Source: G965199725 sp965199725 (GTDB taxonomy: Bacteria > Pseudomonadota > Gammaproteobacteria > Nitrosococcales > Methylophagaceae). From it: a stretch of DNA of 64,000 nucleotides. This document shows, in pieces, positions 34,108-43,058 of this stretch; the stretch's first letter is position 1; every line of letters starts with the position of its first letter. The translations under genes were made by a program, and so were the position numbers. Where the stretch lies: positions 1,364,001-1,428,000 of the forward strand of contig OZ241321.1 in the NCBI GenBank assembly GCA_965199725.1, in the 5' to 3' direction. The notes beneath the pieces are model-generated. The model made no database searches. It worked only from the letters and a program-made list of their open reading frames with translations, and was not told the origin of the DNA.

Positions 34108-36429
34108 ATGAAACATGCTTGGCTAGCTTTGATAATCACCCCAATATTTGCCATAACTACTACTATAACTGCCGATGAGCATGACATTAAACTTGATGAT
34201 ATTGAAGTCATTAGTATAACACCGTTACATGGTTTGGGTTTGCCTGCTGATCAGGTTGCCAGCAATGTACAATCAGCAACCTCTGCTGACATTGAAAATA
34301 GTCAAAGCCTTGATATTAGTGACTTTATCAACAAAACGCTGGGTAGCGTTAATATCAATGCGGCACAAAACAATCCGTTCCAGCCTGATGTGCAATTTCG
34401 TGGCTTTACTGCATCACCGTTAGTAGGTGCGGCGCAAGGTTTGTCTTTTTATCAGGATGGTGTCCGTATCAATGAACCGTTTGGTGATACAGTTAATTTT
34501 GAATTAATTCCAGAATCTGCCATTGCTAGTATGAATTTCATGCCAGGGTCTAATCCTTTATTTGGCTTGAATACATTAGGGGGCGCCGTATCAATCCAGA
34601 CAAAAAATGGCTTTACCCATCAAGGCCATAGCATGGAAGCATATCGCGGTTCATTTAATCGTCGATCAGTCACGATTGAAACCGGCGGTAATAGAGATAA
34701 GCTTGGTTACTTTATAACTGGTGCACGCACTAAAGAAGATGGTTGGCGTGACAACTCGCCTTCTGATGTCAAGCAATTATTTGCTAACTTAAGCTATCGT
34801 TCTGATGACAGTAGTCTGGATTTGTCGTTGACAAGAGTACATAGTGACCTAAATGGTAATGGCGCCAGCCCTATTGAACTAGCCAAGCGTGACAAAAAAG
34901 CAGTATTTACTCACCCGGATAATACTGAAAATGACTTAACAATGGTGACCTTTAATGGCAACAAGTGGCTGTCTGATTCGATGCTTTTGTCAGTTAATAT
35001 GTACCATAGAGATAGTGATCGCAAAACGTTCAATGGCGATGGCTCTGAACTTAGTATTATAAATAATAAGGTAGGTGAGGATGAAAATAAAGACGGCGCT
35101 CTGACTGGCGATGAAGTCATTATAAGCGATGCTGCCGCTGCAGGTTTTCGGGTAAAAGACGATGATGAAGCTAATGTTGCACTTAACAACAGGGGCACAA
35201 CAACTCAGGATAGCGCTGGTTTAAGTATGCAATTTACCTTCCTTAATACTTTGCTTAATCTTGATAATCAATTTATCGTTGGCGCAAGTTTTGATAATGC
35301 AGAGATGCAATATAAGGCTAGCAGTGAAGTTGCTCGTTTCACTGCCGACCGTGGTACCATAGGCACAGGCGTGCTTACTGATGATTCTGTTGTAGATGGT
35401 GATATTGACAGTAATAATCTGGGTGTTTTTTTTACAGATACTTTATCAGTCACTGATGAGTTGGCATTAATATTATCAGCACGTTACAACTTAACCCACA
35501 TTGATATCTCTGGCACCAGCAGAAATGGTGCGGTAAAACTCAATGAATCTGGTAAGAAACATACATTCAGACGAATTAATCCTGCTATTGGTGCTACTTA
35601 TGCCATCAACAATAATCTAAGCATGTTTGGTAGCTATAGCCAATCTTCTCGTGCACCCATGCCTTCTGAACTGGCCTGTGCTAATAAAGCAGTGCCTTGT
35701 GCCTTGCCTAATTCGTTTTTAAGTGATCCGCCATTAGATCAGGTAGTAGCTAAAACATGGGAAGCAGGTGTGAGAGGGGTATTAGGCGATATGGCATGGA
35801 CGGCAAGTGTGTTTCACACCATTAATCATGATGACATTATCTTTTTACCGGTTGAAGAGAATGAAGCAACGGGTAATTTGAATAACGGCTATTTTGATAA
35901 TGTAGGCAAAACAAAACGTATGGGTATTGAATTAGGGCTACAAGGAGAATTAAACAAACTAACCTGGTTTACTAATTATTCGCTGGTTGATGCTACCTTT
36001 GATTCAAGATTTAATGTGCATAATGAAAATAACCCAGCTGGTGAAGAGACTACCGTCAAATCCGGTGACAGCATACCGGGCATTTCTAAGCATAATGTCA
36101 AAATAGGGGCAGATTATGCTTTTACACCAGCTTTGAACGTTGGGTTTGACGCCTCCTATCATTCATCAAAGTACTATCGTGGTGATGAAGCGAATAACAA
36201 TGCCAAACTAGCAGGCTACAGATTGGTCAACTTGCATGCACGCTATACCGTCAATAAGCATCTTGAATTCTTCGCTAAAGCTGATAATGTATTTGATAGT
36301 CGTTATTATACATTTGGCCTTTATGGCGAAGCTGATGAAGCGCCTGGTCTGGACTATCTTAGCGATAATCGCTTTGTAGGATTAGGTACGCCCCGCGCTG
36401 GCTGGATTGGCGTTAAGTTATCAATATAG
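34108..36429 (+). CDS. TonB-dependent outer-membrane receptor
   Basis: This is a 773-residue outer-membrane transporter taking up a siderophore, haem, vitamin or other ligand using TonB. A signal peptide (residues 1-22, after AITTTITA) is followed by a plug domain (about 45-170: ISDFINKTLGSVNIN, FRGFTASPLVG, YQDGVRINEPFGD, GLNTLGGAVSIQTK) and a beta-barrel to the C-terminus (LGTPRAGWIGVKLSI). An extracellular loop holds a perfect EF-hand loop at residues 325-336 (DENKDGALTGDE). The ligand is not identifiable. A partial Fur-like string (GATAATACTGATAT) lies upstream, too weak to call. A PepSY protein follows after 57 bases. Confidence 0.88.
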   Translation: MKHAWLALIITPIFAITTTITADEHDIKLDDIEVISITPLHGLGLPADQVASNVQSATSADIENSQSLDISDFINKTLGSVNINAAQNNPFQPDVQFRGFTASPLVGAAQGLSFYQDGVRINEPFGDTVNFELIPESAIASMNFMPGSNPLFGLNTLGGAVSIQTKNGFTHQGHSMEAYRGSFNRRSVTIETGGNRDKLGYFITGARTKEDGWRDNSPSDVKQLFANLSYRSDDSSLDLSLTRVHSDLNGNGASPIELAKRDKKAVFTHPDNTENDLTMVTFNGNKWLSDSMLLSVNMYHRDSDRKTFNGDGSELSIINNKVGEDENKDGALTGDEVIISDAAAAGFRVKDDDEANVALNNRGTTTQDSAGLSMQFTFLNTLLNLDNQFIVGASFDNAEMQYKASSEVARFTADRGTIGTGVLTDDSVVDGDIDSNNLGVFFTDTLSVTDELALILSARYNLTHIDISGTSRNGAVKLNESGKKHTFRRINPAIGATYAINNNLSMFGSYSQSSRAPMPSELACANKAVPCALPNSFLSDPPLDQVVAKTWEAGVRGVLGDMAWTASVFHTINHDDIIFLPVEENEATGNLNNGYFDNVGKTKRMGIELGLQGELNKLTWFTNYSLVDATFDSRFNVHNENNPAGEETTVKSGDSIPGISKHNVKIGADYAFTPALNVGFDASYHSSKYYRGDEANNNAKLAGYRLVNLHARYTVNKHLEFFAKADNVFDSRYYTFGLYGEADEAPGLDYLSDNRFVGLGTPRAGWIGVKLSI

Positions 36430-36486
36430 GTGGTTAATTTAACGAACTTTTGTTCATATCATTAATATACAAAAGAGAATAGCAAC

Positions 36487-37008
36487 ATGATAAAAGCACT
36501 AATTACATCGCTAAGTTTGATGATGGTAAGTACGTTGTTAGTAGCTGGCGGTGGCCCTCACAAATTTGATAAGTGTGTGCATGCCACACTTAAAGAACGC
36601 CCTGGCAATATTGTGAAAGTTGAACTTAAAAACGAAGAAGGTAAGCATGTTTATGAATTTAGTGTTCATGGCAAAGATGGTACTAAATGGGACTTAGAAT
36701 GTAACGCATATCGTGGCCTTATATCCGAAGTTGAGCGTGAAGTGGATAGTGTTCGCCATCCTCTATTCAAGGCTAAAATGAAAATTAGTGAAGCTGATGC
36801 AGCTAAAATTGCTTTAGCTATCTATCCGGGAGAAATTGCCAAAGTTGAATATGAGATTGAGCCAAATGGCGCTGCTTCGTATGAATTTGACATTAACACC
36901 ATTATTGCTGATCAGGAAATGAAAGTTGAAGTTGTTGCTAGCGATTGTAATAATGTTGTTTGTGCTGACACGGTTTTATCATTATCTGAGCGGTTAACTT
37001 GGCTATAG
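36487..37008 (+). CDS. Periplasmic PepSY-domain protein
   Basis: This is a 173-residue protein with a signal peptide (MIKALITSLSLMMVSTLLVA) and two PepSY-like repeats (about residues 28-95 and 100-160; VKVELKNEEGKHVYEFSVHG and KVEYEIEPNGAASYEFDIN). PepSY domains occur in periplasmic proteins and in those linked to iron uptake; its position behind a TonB receptor suggests shared regulation. The last 32 or so residues (from DQEMKVEV) overlap the ppk gene on the opposite strand by 97 bases. The tail CNNVVCADTVLSLSERLTWL is unlike a PepSY end, so the true end may be altered. Function unknown. Confidence 0.7.
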   Translation: MIKALITSLSLMMVSTLLVAGGGPHKFDKCVHATLKERPGNIVKVELKNEEGKHVYEFSVHGKDGTKWDLECNAYRGLISEVEREVDSVRHPLFKAKMKISEADAAKIALAIYPGEIAKVEYEIEPNGAASYEFDINTIIADQEMKVEVVASDCNNVVCADTVLSLSERLTWL

Positions 37009-39002
37009 CGACCATTATCTGCTAATGTCCATGCCCCGGCGTTATCACTTAGATACAACATGAGATCATCAATGATCTGCTGACGTAATTTTTTGTGGGT
37101 AATTGGAAAACATGTTTCAACACGTTTGAATAGATTACGTGTCATCATATCGGCACTACCGGCTAACACATTAGGATCACCATCATTGTTAAAATAGAAT
37201 AATCGCTCGTGTTCTAAAAAGCGACCGACGATACTGCGAACGCGAATATTGTCAGATAAACCGGTTACCCCTGGTTTCAAGCAGCAGATACTGCGCACAA
37301 TCAGATCAATTTGCACCCCTGCCATAGAAGCGCGATAACAGGCTTTAATTATTTTTGGTTCAACTAGGGCATTAACTTTAATAATAATATGAGCAGCTTT
37401 GCCATCTCTGGCATGAGCAATTTCTTTATCAATGCGCTTTAACAGCCCTTTATGCAAGGTAAACGGTGCATGCAATAGTTTGTGCATTTTAGGGATTTTG
37501 CCAAGACTGGTCAACTGAGTAAACAGGTTATTAACATCTTCACCAGTGTGCTTATTAGCAGTTAGCATGCCATAGTCAGTGTAAGTATGTGAGGTATTAA
37601 GGTGATAGTTGCCTGTACCCAGATGGCAATAAAAGCTAATTTTAGTATGTTCGCGCCTTAAAACTAACAGCATTTTAGCATGCGTTTTATAGCCAACAAT
37701 GCCATATACAACATGTACTGCTGCTTGATGTAGCCTTGTTGCCAATGCAATGTTAGTTTCTTCATCAAATCGTGCTCTAAGCTCAATCACCACTGTTACC
37801 TCTTTTCCTGCTTGTGCTGCCTTCACTAGGGCATCAACAATCGGTGATTGCGCTCCTGTACGGTATAGTGTCTGTTTGATTGCCAGCACTGAGGCATCAT
37901 TAGCAGCCTGTTTAATAAAATTAACCACAGGCAGGAGAGATTGATATGGGTGGTGCAAAAGCATATCTTTTTTGCGCACCGTGGCAAATATATCATCGTT
38001 AGCTGATAAGCCTGATGGTTGACCCTGCTTAAATGGCCTGAATTTCAAATCTGGGCGTTCAACCAAGGAGTAAATAGCTTCTAGGCGATCTAAATTGACA
38101 GGCCCATTCACTAGATACACATTGTCTTTAGCGATGCCGCACTGGGTACGCAGGAATTCTACTAATATATCAGGGCAATTATGGGCAATTTCCAAGCGTA
38201 CTTCATCGCCATAATTGCGTTGACTTAAGCCATCAGAAACAGCAACCAATAAATTATCATTCTCTTCGGTATCAATTGCTAAATCACTGTTTCTAGTTAC
38301 CCGAAATTGATAGCATCCCTTTATTTTTGCGTCATAGAATAAATCATCGGCGAAACCATGAATAATTGAAGACAAAAATACAAACTCATGATCTGACCGT
38401 TTTTTGCATTTTGTTGGTAATTTAATAATGCGCATTAGTGAGCGCGGTACCTGTAAAATAGCTGAATTAAGCTTATGACCAAAAGCATCTTTACCAGTCA
38501 GTGATATGAAAAAATTTAAACTTTTATTAAGCAGACGGGGAAAGGGGTGCGCTGAATCTAGCCCTACTGGAATAACAATAGGTGCCACTTGCTCATTAAA
38601 ATAGCTATGCAGCCATTTTTTTTGGCTGTCAGACCATGCTTGTCGCCGTAAAATCTCAATTGATTGTTCAGTAAGTTCAGGCAACAACACATTATTAAGC
38701 ACGCGGTATTGTTCATCTACTAATTCGTGGGCACGATGGCTGATACGCTTTAATACTTCATCAGCTGAAGCTTGATCAGCGTTGGGATGAAAGTTGTCCA
38801 TTTCAAGTTGTCGGATTAAGTCAGCCACCCGCACCTCAAAAAACTCATCAAGGTTACTACTGGAAATACACAGATAATTTAAGCGTTCTAATAATGGCAC
38901 ATTACTGTTGAGCGCCTGTTGCAAAATGCGCCAGTTAAACTCTAACAGACTCAGTTCGCGGTTAAGATAAAATTCAGGGTTATCAAGATCAATATCAGTC
39001 AT
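36912..39002 (-). CDS. ppk1: Polyphosphate kinase 1
   Basis: This enzyme reversibly transfers the gamma-phosphate of ATP to polyphosphate. Domains: N-terminal (FYLNRELSLLEFNWRI), head, and two phospholipase D-like C-domains with the phosphorylated His in GYKTHAKM and HLGTGNYHLNT as the second family block. The frame extends to 39095, inside mnmA, but the ATG at 39002 starts MTDIDLDNPEFYLNREL as in the family and gives 696 residues, near the 688 of E. coli. The C-terminus overlaps the PepSY gene by 97 bases (convergent), which is unusual. Confidence 0.94.
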   Translation of the reverse strand: MTDIDLDNPEFYLNRELSLLEFNWRILQQALNSNVPLLERLNYLCISSSNLDEFFEVRVADLIRQLEMDNFHPNADQASADEVLKRISHRAHELVDEQYRVLNNVLLPELTEQSIEILRRQAWSDSQKKWLHSYFNEQVAPIVIPVGLDSAHPFPRLLNKSLNFFISLTGKDAFGHKLNSAILQVPRSLMRIIKLPTKCKKRSDHEFVFLSSIIHGFADDLFYDAKIKGCYQFRVTRNSDLAIDTEENDNLLVAVSDGLSQRNYGDEVRLEIAHNCPDILVEFLRTQCGIAKDNVYLVNGPVNLDRLEAIYSLVERPDLKFRPFKQGQPSGLSANDDIFATVRKKDMLLHHPYQSLLPVVNFIKQAANDASVLAIKQTLYRTGAQSPIVDALVKAAQAGKEVTVVIELRARFDEETNIALATRLHQAAVHVVYGIVGYKTHAKMLLVLRREHTKISFYCHLGTGNYHLNTSHTYTDYGMLTANKHTGEDVNNLFTQLTSLGKIPKMHKLLHAPFTLHKGLLKRIDKEIAHARDGKAAHIIIKVNALVEPKIIKACYRASMAGVQIDLIVRSICCLKPGVTGLSDNIRVRSIVGRFLEHERLFYFNNDGDPNVLAGSADMMTRNLFKRVETCFPITHKKLRQQIIDDLMLYLSDNAGAWTLADNGRYSQVNRSDNDKTVSAQTTLLQSLATTSTFIS

Positions 39003-39060
39003 ATATTCATTATAATAAGGCGTTATCTTATTATCTAGTATCGCTTTATCGGGTAAAGAA

Positions 39061-40167
39061 TTACGGGTGAATACCAGCGGCATCAGTATTAACAATTATG
39101 CCACCACCTAAACAAGTATCGTCTATATAAAACACGACCGATTGACCGGGTGTTACTGCGCGCTGCTTAGCCTCAAATTGTACGCGAATTAGTCCATCAT
39201 CATGTTGTGTTATTACGCAGGGCTGATCTGGCTGACGGTAACGTGTTTTTGCCATTGCCCTGCATGGCAAAGGTGGTGGCTGTCCGATCACCCATGACAA
39301 TTGACTGGCTGTTAATGATTGACTATAGAGCCAGGAGTGATCACCTTGCACCACATAAAGAATATTATTGTCCATATCTTTACCGCCAACAAACCAGGGC
39401 TCGCCAGAGCTATTTTTGTGACCGCCAATACCAAGACCTTGCCGTTGGCCTAAGGTGTAATACATCAGTCCATCGTGCTCACCAATCACCTCACCTTCGG
39501 CAGTGTGCATTTCACCTGGTTGTGCTGGAATGTAGCGGTTTAAAAACTCACGAAAGTGGCGCTCACCAATAAAACAAATCCCGGTACTGTCTTTTTTGTC
39601 ATGGGTAACAAGGCCAGCTTGTTGAGCAAGCTGTCGTACTTCAGTTTTTAGCATGTCACCTAACGGGAACAGTGTGTGCGCTAATTGCCTCTGACCGAGC
39701 GTGTATAAAAAGTAGCTTTGATCTTTGTTACTATCAATACCTTTTAATAGATAAAAATGCTCATTACGCTCTACCACGCGGGCATAATGACCAGTGGCAA
39801 TAGTATCACCACCTGATTTGAGGGCATGATCTAAAAATGCTTTAAATTTAATCTTACGATTGCATAAAATATCAGGATTGGGCGTACGACCTGCACGATA
39901 TTCCGCAAGAAAATCTTTAAATACATGCTCCCAATATTGAGTAGCAAAGTTAGTCTCATAAAACGGGATGTCAAGTATCTTGGCAACGGCATTGGCATCA
40001 TCACGATCTTCAGTGATAGTACATTCGCTTTCTTCAGCAAAATCAACCCAGTTTTTCATGAACATGCCGGCAACACCGTAGCCTTGTTGTTTTAACAACA
40101 GTGCAGTAACGGAGGAATCTACTCCGCCAGAGAGGCCAACTATTATTTTATTATGGGCGGCAGTCAT
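39061..40167 (-). CDS. mnmA: tRNA-uridine 2-sulfurtransferase
   Basis: This enzyme puts the 2-thio group on U34 of tRNA Lys/Glu/Gln. The PP-loop is VGLSGGVDSSV near the N-terminus, the catalytic Cys of NPDILCNRKIKF and the persulfide Cys of STGICFIGERHF are present, and the end CLGGGIIV is family-typical. The frame is open to 40221, but the ATG at 40167 gives MTAAHNKIIVGLSGG, the usual start (368 residues). It lies downstream of nudJ, as in E. coli, and overlaps the nudJ end by 17 bases. Confidence 0.94.
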   Translation of the reverse strand: MTAAHNKIIVGLSGGVDSSVTALLLKQQGYGVAGMFMKNWVDFAEESECTITEDRDDANAVAKILDIPFYETNFATQYWEHVFKDFLAEYRAGRTPNPDILCNRKIKFKAFLDHALKSGGDTIATGHYARVVERNEHFYLLKGIDSNKDQSYFLYTLGQRQLAHTLFPLGDMLKTEVRQLAQQAGLVTHDKKDSTGICFIGERHFREFLNRYIPAQPGEMHTAEGEVIGEHDGLMYYTLGQRQGLGIGGHKNSSGEPWFVGGKDMDNNILYVVQGDHSWLYSQSLTASQLSWVIGQPPPLPCRAMAKTRYRQPDQPCVITQHDDGLIRVQFEAKQRAVTPGQSVVFYIDDTCLGGGIIVNTDAAGIHP

Positions 40168-40606
40168 GTAATAAATCAAGCGGATAGTGGTGGCCATCGC
40201 TATAACCATGCAGACAGGCAAGCACTAATCGGTTGCAGTGGTCATGCTTGCAATCAGCTATTTGTTGTTTTGTCAGCCATAGCGCTCGCTCAATGTCGCT
40301 GTCTAATGCCTGATTGGTGTTATGATGGGAATACATAGCCAAAAAATAATAGCGAATAAATGTAATCAGGCTGACAGAATGCTACCACAGCGGTAAATGC
40401 CTACTACTCAGGGCAACAGGATCAAACTGCCACGCTGTTTCTTCTTTGGTTTCATGAATAACGGTATCAATCAGGCTTTCATGAGGTTGCAGATGAGCAG
40501 CCGGCTGATTGAGCATTGGCCTGCCATCAATTATGTCTTCTACCATAAGAAATTGATTTTCCGGTTCAATAAGCGCGGAAACGTTAGTATTTGGTGTCCA
40601 GATCAT
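40151..40606 (-). pseudogene. nudJ: Nudix hydrolase NudJ, interrupted by an in-frame TAG
   Basis: NudJ is a Nudix pyrophosphatase (thiamine pyrophosphate hydrolase/HMP-PP phosphatase in E. coli), usually next to mnmA as here. The reading frame from MIWTPNTNVSALIEPENQF (start ATG at 40606) runs to an amber TAG at 40382-40384, then continues in the same frame to ERALWLTKQQIADC and YPLDLLHDC, the NudJ C-terminus. The Nudix box is also degenerate: AHLQPHESLIDTVIHETKEET has Ala for the first Gly and His for the Arg of RE. So this is a likely pseudogene, not a split pair of genes. Confidence 0.8.
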
Positions 40607-40995
40607 TGGCAAGATTTTAGCATGGCTATGCAAGTAGCCAGCTTAAAATTAATCGTTTATCAGCATTTGTCAGATAAAAAGCCTAACTGATATGATTTTG
40701 ATGGTATATGTTTGTAATACTCTTTAGCAAAAACTATAGATTGCACCCACGCCTTTATTATTACATGCACTTTTAAGTCTCTGGGTCTATGCGCTAATTA
40801 AAGACTGGCTAGTTTTTTTGTGAATTTATGGCTAGTTTGTTGTATCAGTTAATTGCTTTAAATGTAGTAAGTTATATTTTTTGGACTTTGCTGGTAGAAC
40901 AAGACATAATCACTGCATACAAAGGCAGTACGGCAGTTTGCTTATCAGCCATCTTTTTAGCTTAGATAAGAGGGTTATACCTCAAAGGGGTTATC
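40607..40995. other. Intergenic region between nudJ and ubiK
   Basis: About 390 bases without a gene between divergent nudJ and ubiK. The only candidate signals are a promoter for ubiK (below) and an imperfect direct repeat TGGCTAGTTT near 40808 and 40831. I see no tRNA or relic ORF. Confidence 0.35.
40881..40910 (+). promoter_or_regulatory. Putative sigma-70 promoter for ubiK
   Basis: TTGGAC at 40881-40886 and CATAAT at 40905-40910 with an 18-base spacer, about 85 bases before the ubiK ATG. One of several possible matches in AT-rich DNA. Confidence 0.35.
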
Positions 40996-41253
40996 ATGTT
41001 AGATGCAAATAAAATTGAACAACTTGTCAGTGCAGTTACTGAGGCATTACCTTCTGGTATGGCAACGATACCCACTGATATTAAAAAAAATATTCGCGCT
41101 GTGGTGAGCGCTACCTTTGTTAAGTTAGATCTAGTAACACGCGAAGAGTTTGATGTGCAAACGCAGCTATTAAAGCGTACGCGTGCTAAATTAGACGCAT
41201 TAGAACAGCGCATGACTGTGTTGGAAGCCGGCAACAAACAGCAAGATACTTAA
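40996..41253 (+). CDS. ubiK: Ubiquinone biosynthesis accessory factor UbiK
   Basis: This is an 85-residue protein (YqiC/UbiK family) that helps the ubiquinone biosynthesis complex, thought to bind membrane lipid. It has an N-terminal amphipathic region (IEQLVSAVTEALPSG) and a C-terminal coiled coil (EEFDVQTQLLKRTRAKLDAL). A strong ribosome binding site AAGGGG precedes the ATG. comM follows at 41385, the frequent arrangement in gammaproteobacteria. Confidence 0.9.
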   Translation: MLDANKIEQLVSAVTEALPSGMATIPTDIKKNIRAVVSATFVKLDLVTREEFDVQTQLLKRTRAKLDALEQRMTVLEAGNKQQDT

Positions 41254-41384
41254 ATTAATTGCCCTGCTGTTTTTCCATAGATCATCTTTACATTACTTTA
41301 AGTTATTTGTTGGCAGTACAGCTAAAGATTATGATCGCTTTCCTGCTTCAAAAAAACAGCATTATCGGTTAGCGGGCGCTAGGT

Positions 41385-42886
41385 GTGAACATTGCAATAG
41401 TGTATAGCCGCGCAATTGCTGGCGTAGATGCGCCGTTAGTAACCGTTGAAGTGCATATATCAAACGGGTTGCCAAGCTTAAGTATAGTAGGTATGGCTGA
41501 AACGGCAGTAAAAGAAAGCAAAGACAGGGTACGGTCGGCGCTAATTAATTCACGTTTTATCTTTCCGCAGCAACGCATTACTATTAATCTTGCCCCTGCT
41601 GATTTGCCTAAAGAAGGAGGTCGTTTTGATCTACCTATTGCCCTGGGTATTTTAGCTGCATCAGAACAAATCCCCTTAAATTCATTAGCAAGTAGAGAAT
41701 TTGCGGGCGAATTAAGTCTGACAGGCGAATTACGTTCGGTACGTGGTGCACTACCAACGGTATTAGCCGCTAATGCTGATCAGCGTGAACTGATAATTCC
41801 TGTTGATGATGTTGCGGAGGTCAGCCTGATAGAACATGCTCAGTATCGCCCTGCTGATCATCTTTTGGCGGTATGCGCTTATCTATCTGACCAAAAACCG
41901 CTTAATATAGCGGAAAAAATAGTGCCAACTCGCAGAGTTGATTATCCTGATCTTGCTGATGTTCATGGGCAATCTCATGCACGGCGGGCGTTAGAAGTGG
42001 CAGCGGCAGGCGGACATTCATTATTATTGAGCGGGCCACCAGGAACAGGTAAAACAATGTTAGCGAGCCGTTTGCCCAGCATTTTGCCAGATATGACTGC
42101 GCAAGAGGCAGTTGCAACTGCAACAGTGTATTCTATTTCAGCACAGAGGGGTTTGAGGTTGAAAAATGGCGTCAACGGCCTTTTCGTGCTCCTCATCATA
42201 CTGCCTCTGCTGTAGCGATGGTGGGGGGTGGTGGTCAGCCAAAACCAGGCGAAATATCGCTGGCGCATAATGGCGTGTTATTTCTTGATGAGTTGCCAGA
42301 GTTTGATCGTCATGTGCTAGAAGTGCTACGTGAACCAATAGAATCCGGCAGAATTAATATTTCACGCGCAGCGCAACAGGCTGAATTCCCGGCACGGTTT
42401 CAGTTGGTTGCGGCAATGAATCCGTGCCCGTGTGGTTATCTTGGGCAGGCACGTTGCCATTGTACTGAAGATCAAGTGCGCCGCTATCGGGCAAAAGTGT
42501 CAGGGCCATTATTAGATAGAATGGATATGTTGATTGATGTGCCCCCCGTTGCTAAAGACCTTATAAGATTAGCGCAGAATAATCAGCAGGAAGAAAGCAG
42601 TAATGTTGTTAGAAAACGTGTATTTGTCGCTAGAAAACACCAAATGAAGCGAGCAGGTAAAGCTAATTATTTATTGGCGAATAAAGAACTGACAACACAT
42701 TGTGCTTTAAAAGATAGTGATTATCAGTTAATAGAACAGGCAATTAATCGTTTAGGTTTGTCTGCACGTGCTTATCATCGTATTTTAAAGGTAGCGCGTA
42801 CTATTGCTGACTTAGCTGGTTCAGAAAAGATACAAACCCCACATTTAAGCGAGGCAATTGGGTACCGCCGGCTTGATAAGCAGTAG
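41385..42886 (+). pseudogene. comM: ComM/YifB magnesium-chelatase-like ATPase, frameshifted
   Basis: ComM is a hexameric AAA+ helicase that promotes branch migration during natural transformation. The GTG-started N-terminal part (41385-42215) has VEVHISNGLPSLSIVG, NLAPADLPKEGG and Walker A GPPGTGKTML. It then leaves frame, and the remainder (FRAPHHTASA, MVGGGGQPKPGEISLAHNG, Walker B VLFLDELPEF, to 42886) is in another frame. Adding one G to the G4 tract at 42148-42151 restores a continuous protein (AQRGFEVEKWRQRPFRAPHH). So this is a -1 frameshift in a short homopolymer, either real or a sequencing error. Confidence 0.85.
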
Positions 42887-42959
42887 CCTGATTTTCTGTC
42901 AATTAAACAGGTTTAGAGGGGTTAATAGTAAAATTAGCACAAAAACTTAACTTTTTAGC

Positions 42960-42976
42960 TAAGCAAATTTTGCTTA
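42960..42976. promoter_or_regulatory. Palindrome upstream of hsdR
   Basis: TAAGCAAATTTTGCTTA has 8-base arms around a single centre base. It lies about 80 bases before the hsdR ATG in a 172-base AT-rich gap that also contains TATACT at about 43017-43022 as a possible -10. It could be an operator; no T run follows, so it is not a good terminator. Confidence 0.3.
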
Positions 42977-43058
42977 AAAATGGTAATTCTTAATGGCAGA
43001 TTTTTTTGAAATGCTTGTATACTAAATTGTTTAAGTTGAATGAAAATTTAGACAAATT

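Noticed and set aside
40151..40606. TAG in nudJ as recoding or alternative genetic code
   Set aside because: TAG is used as a normal terminator elsewhere (for example after rnfC), and the degenerate Nudix box favours decay.
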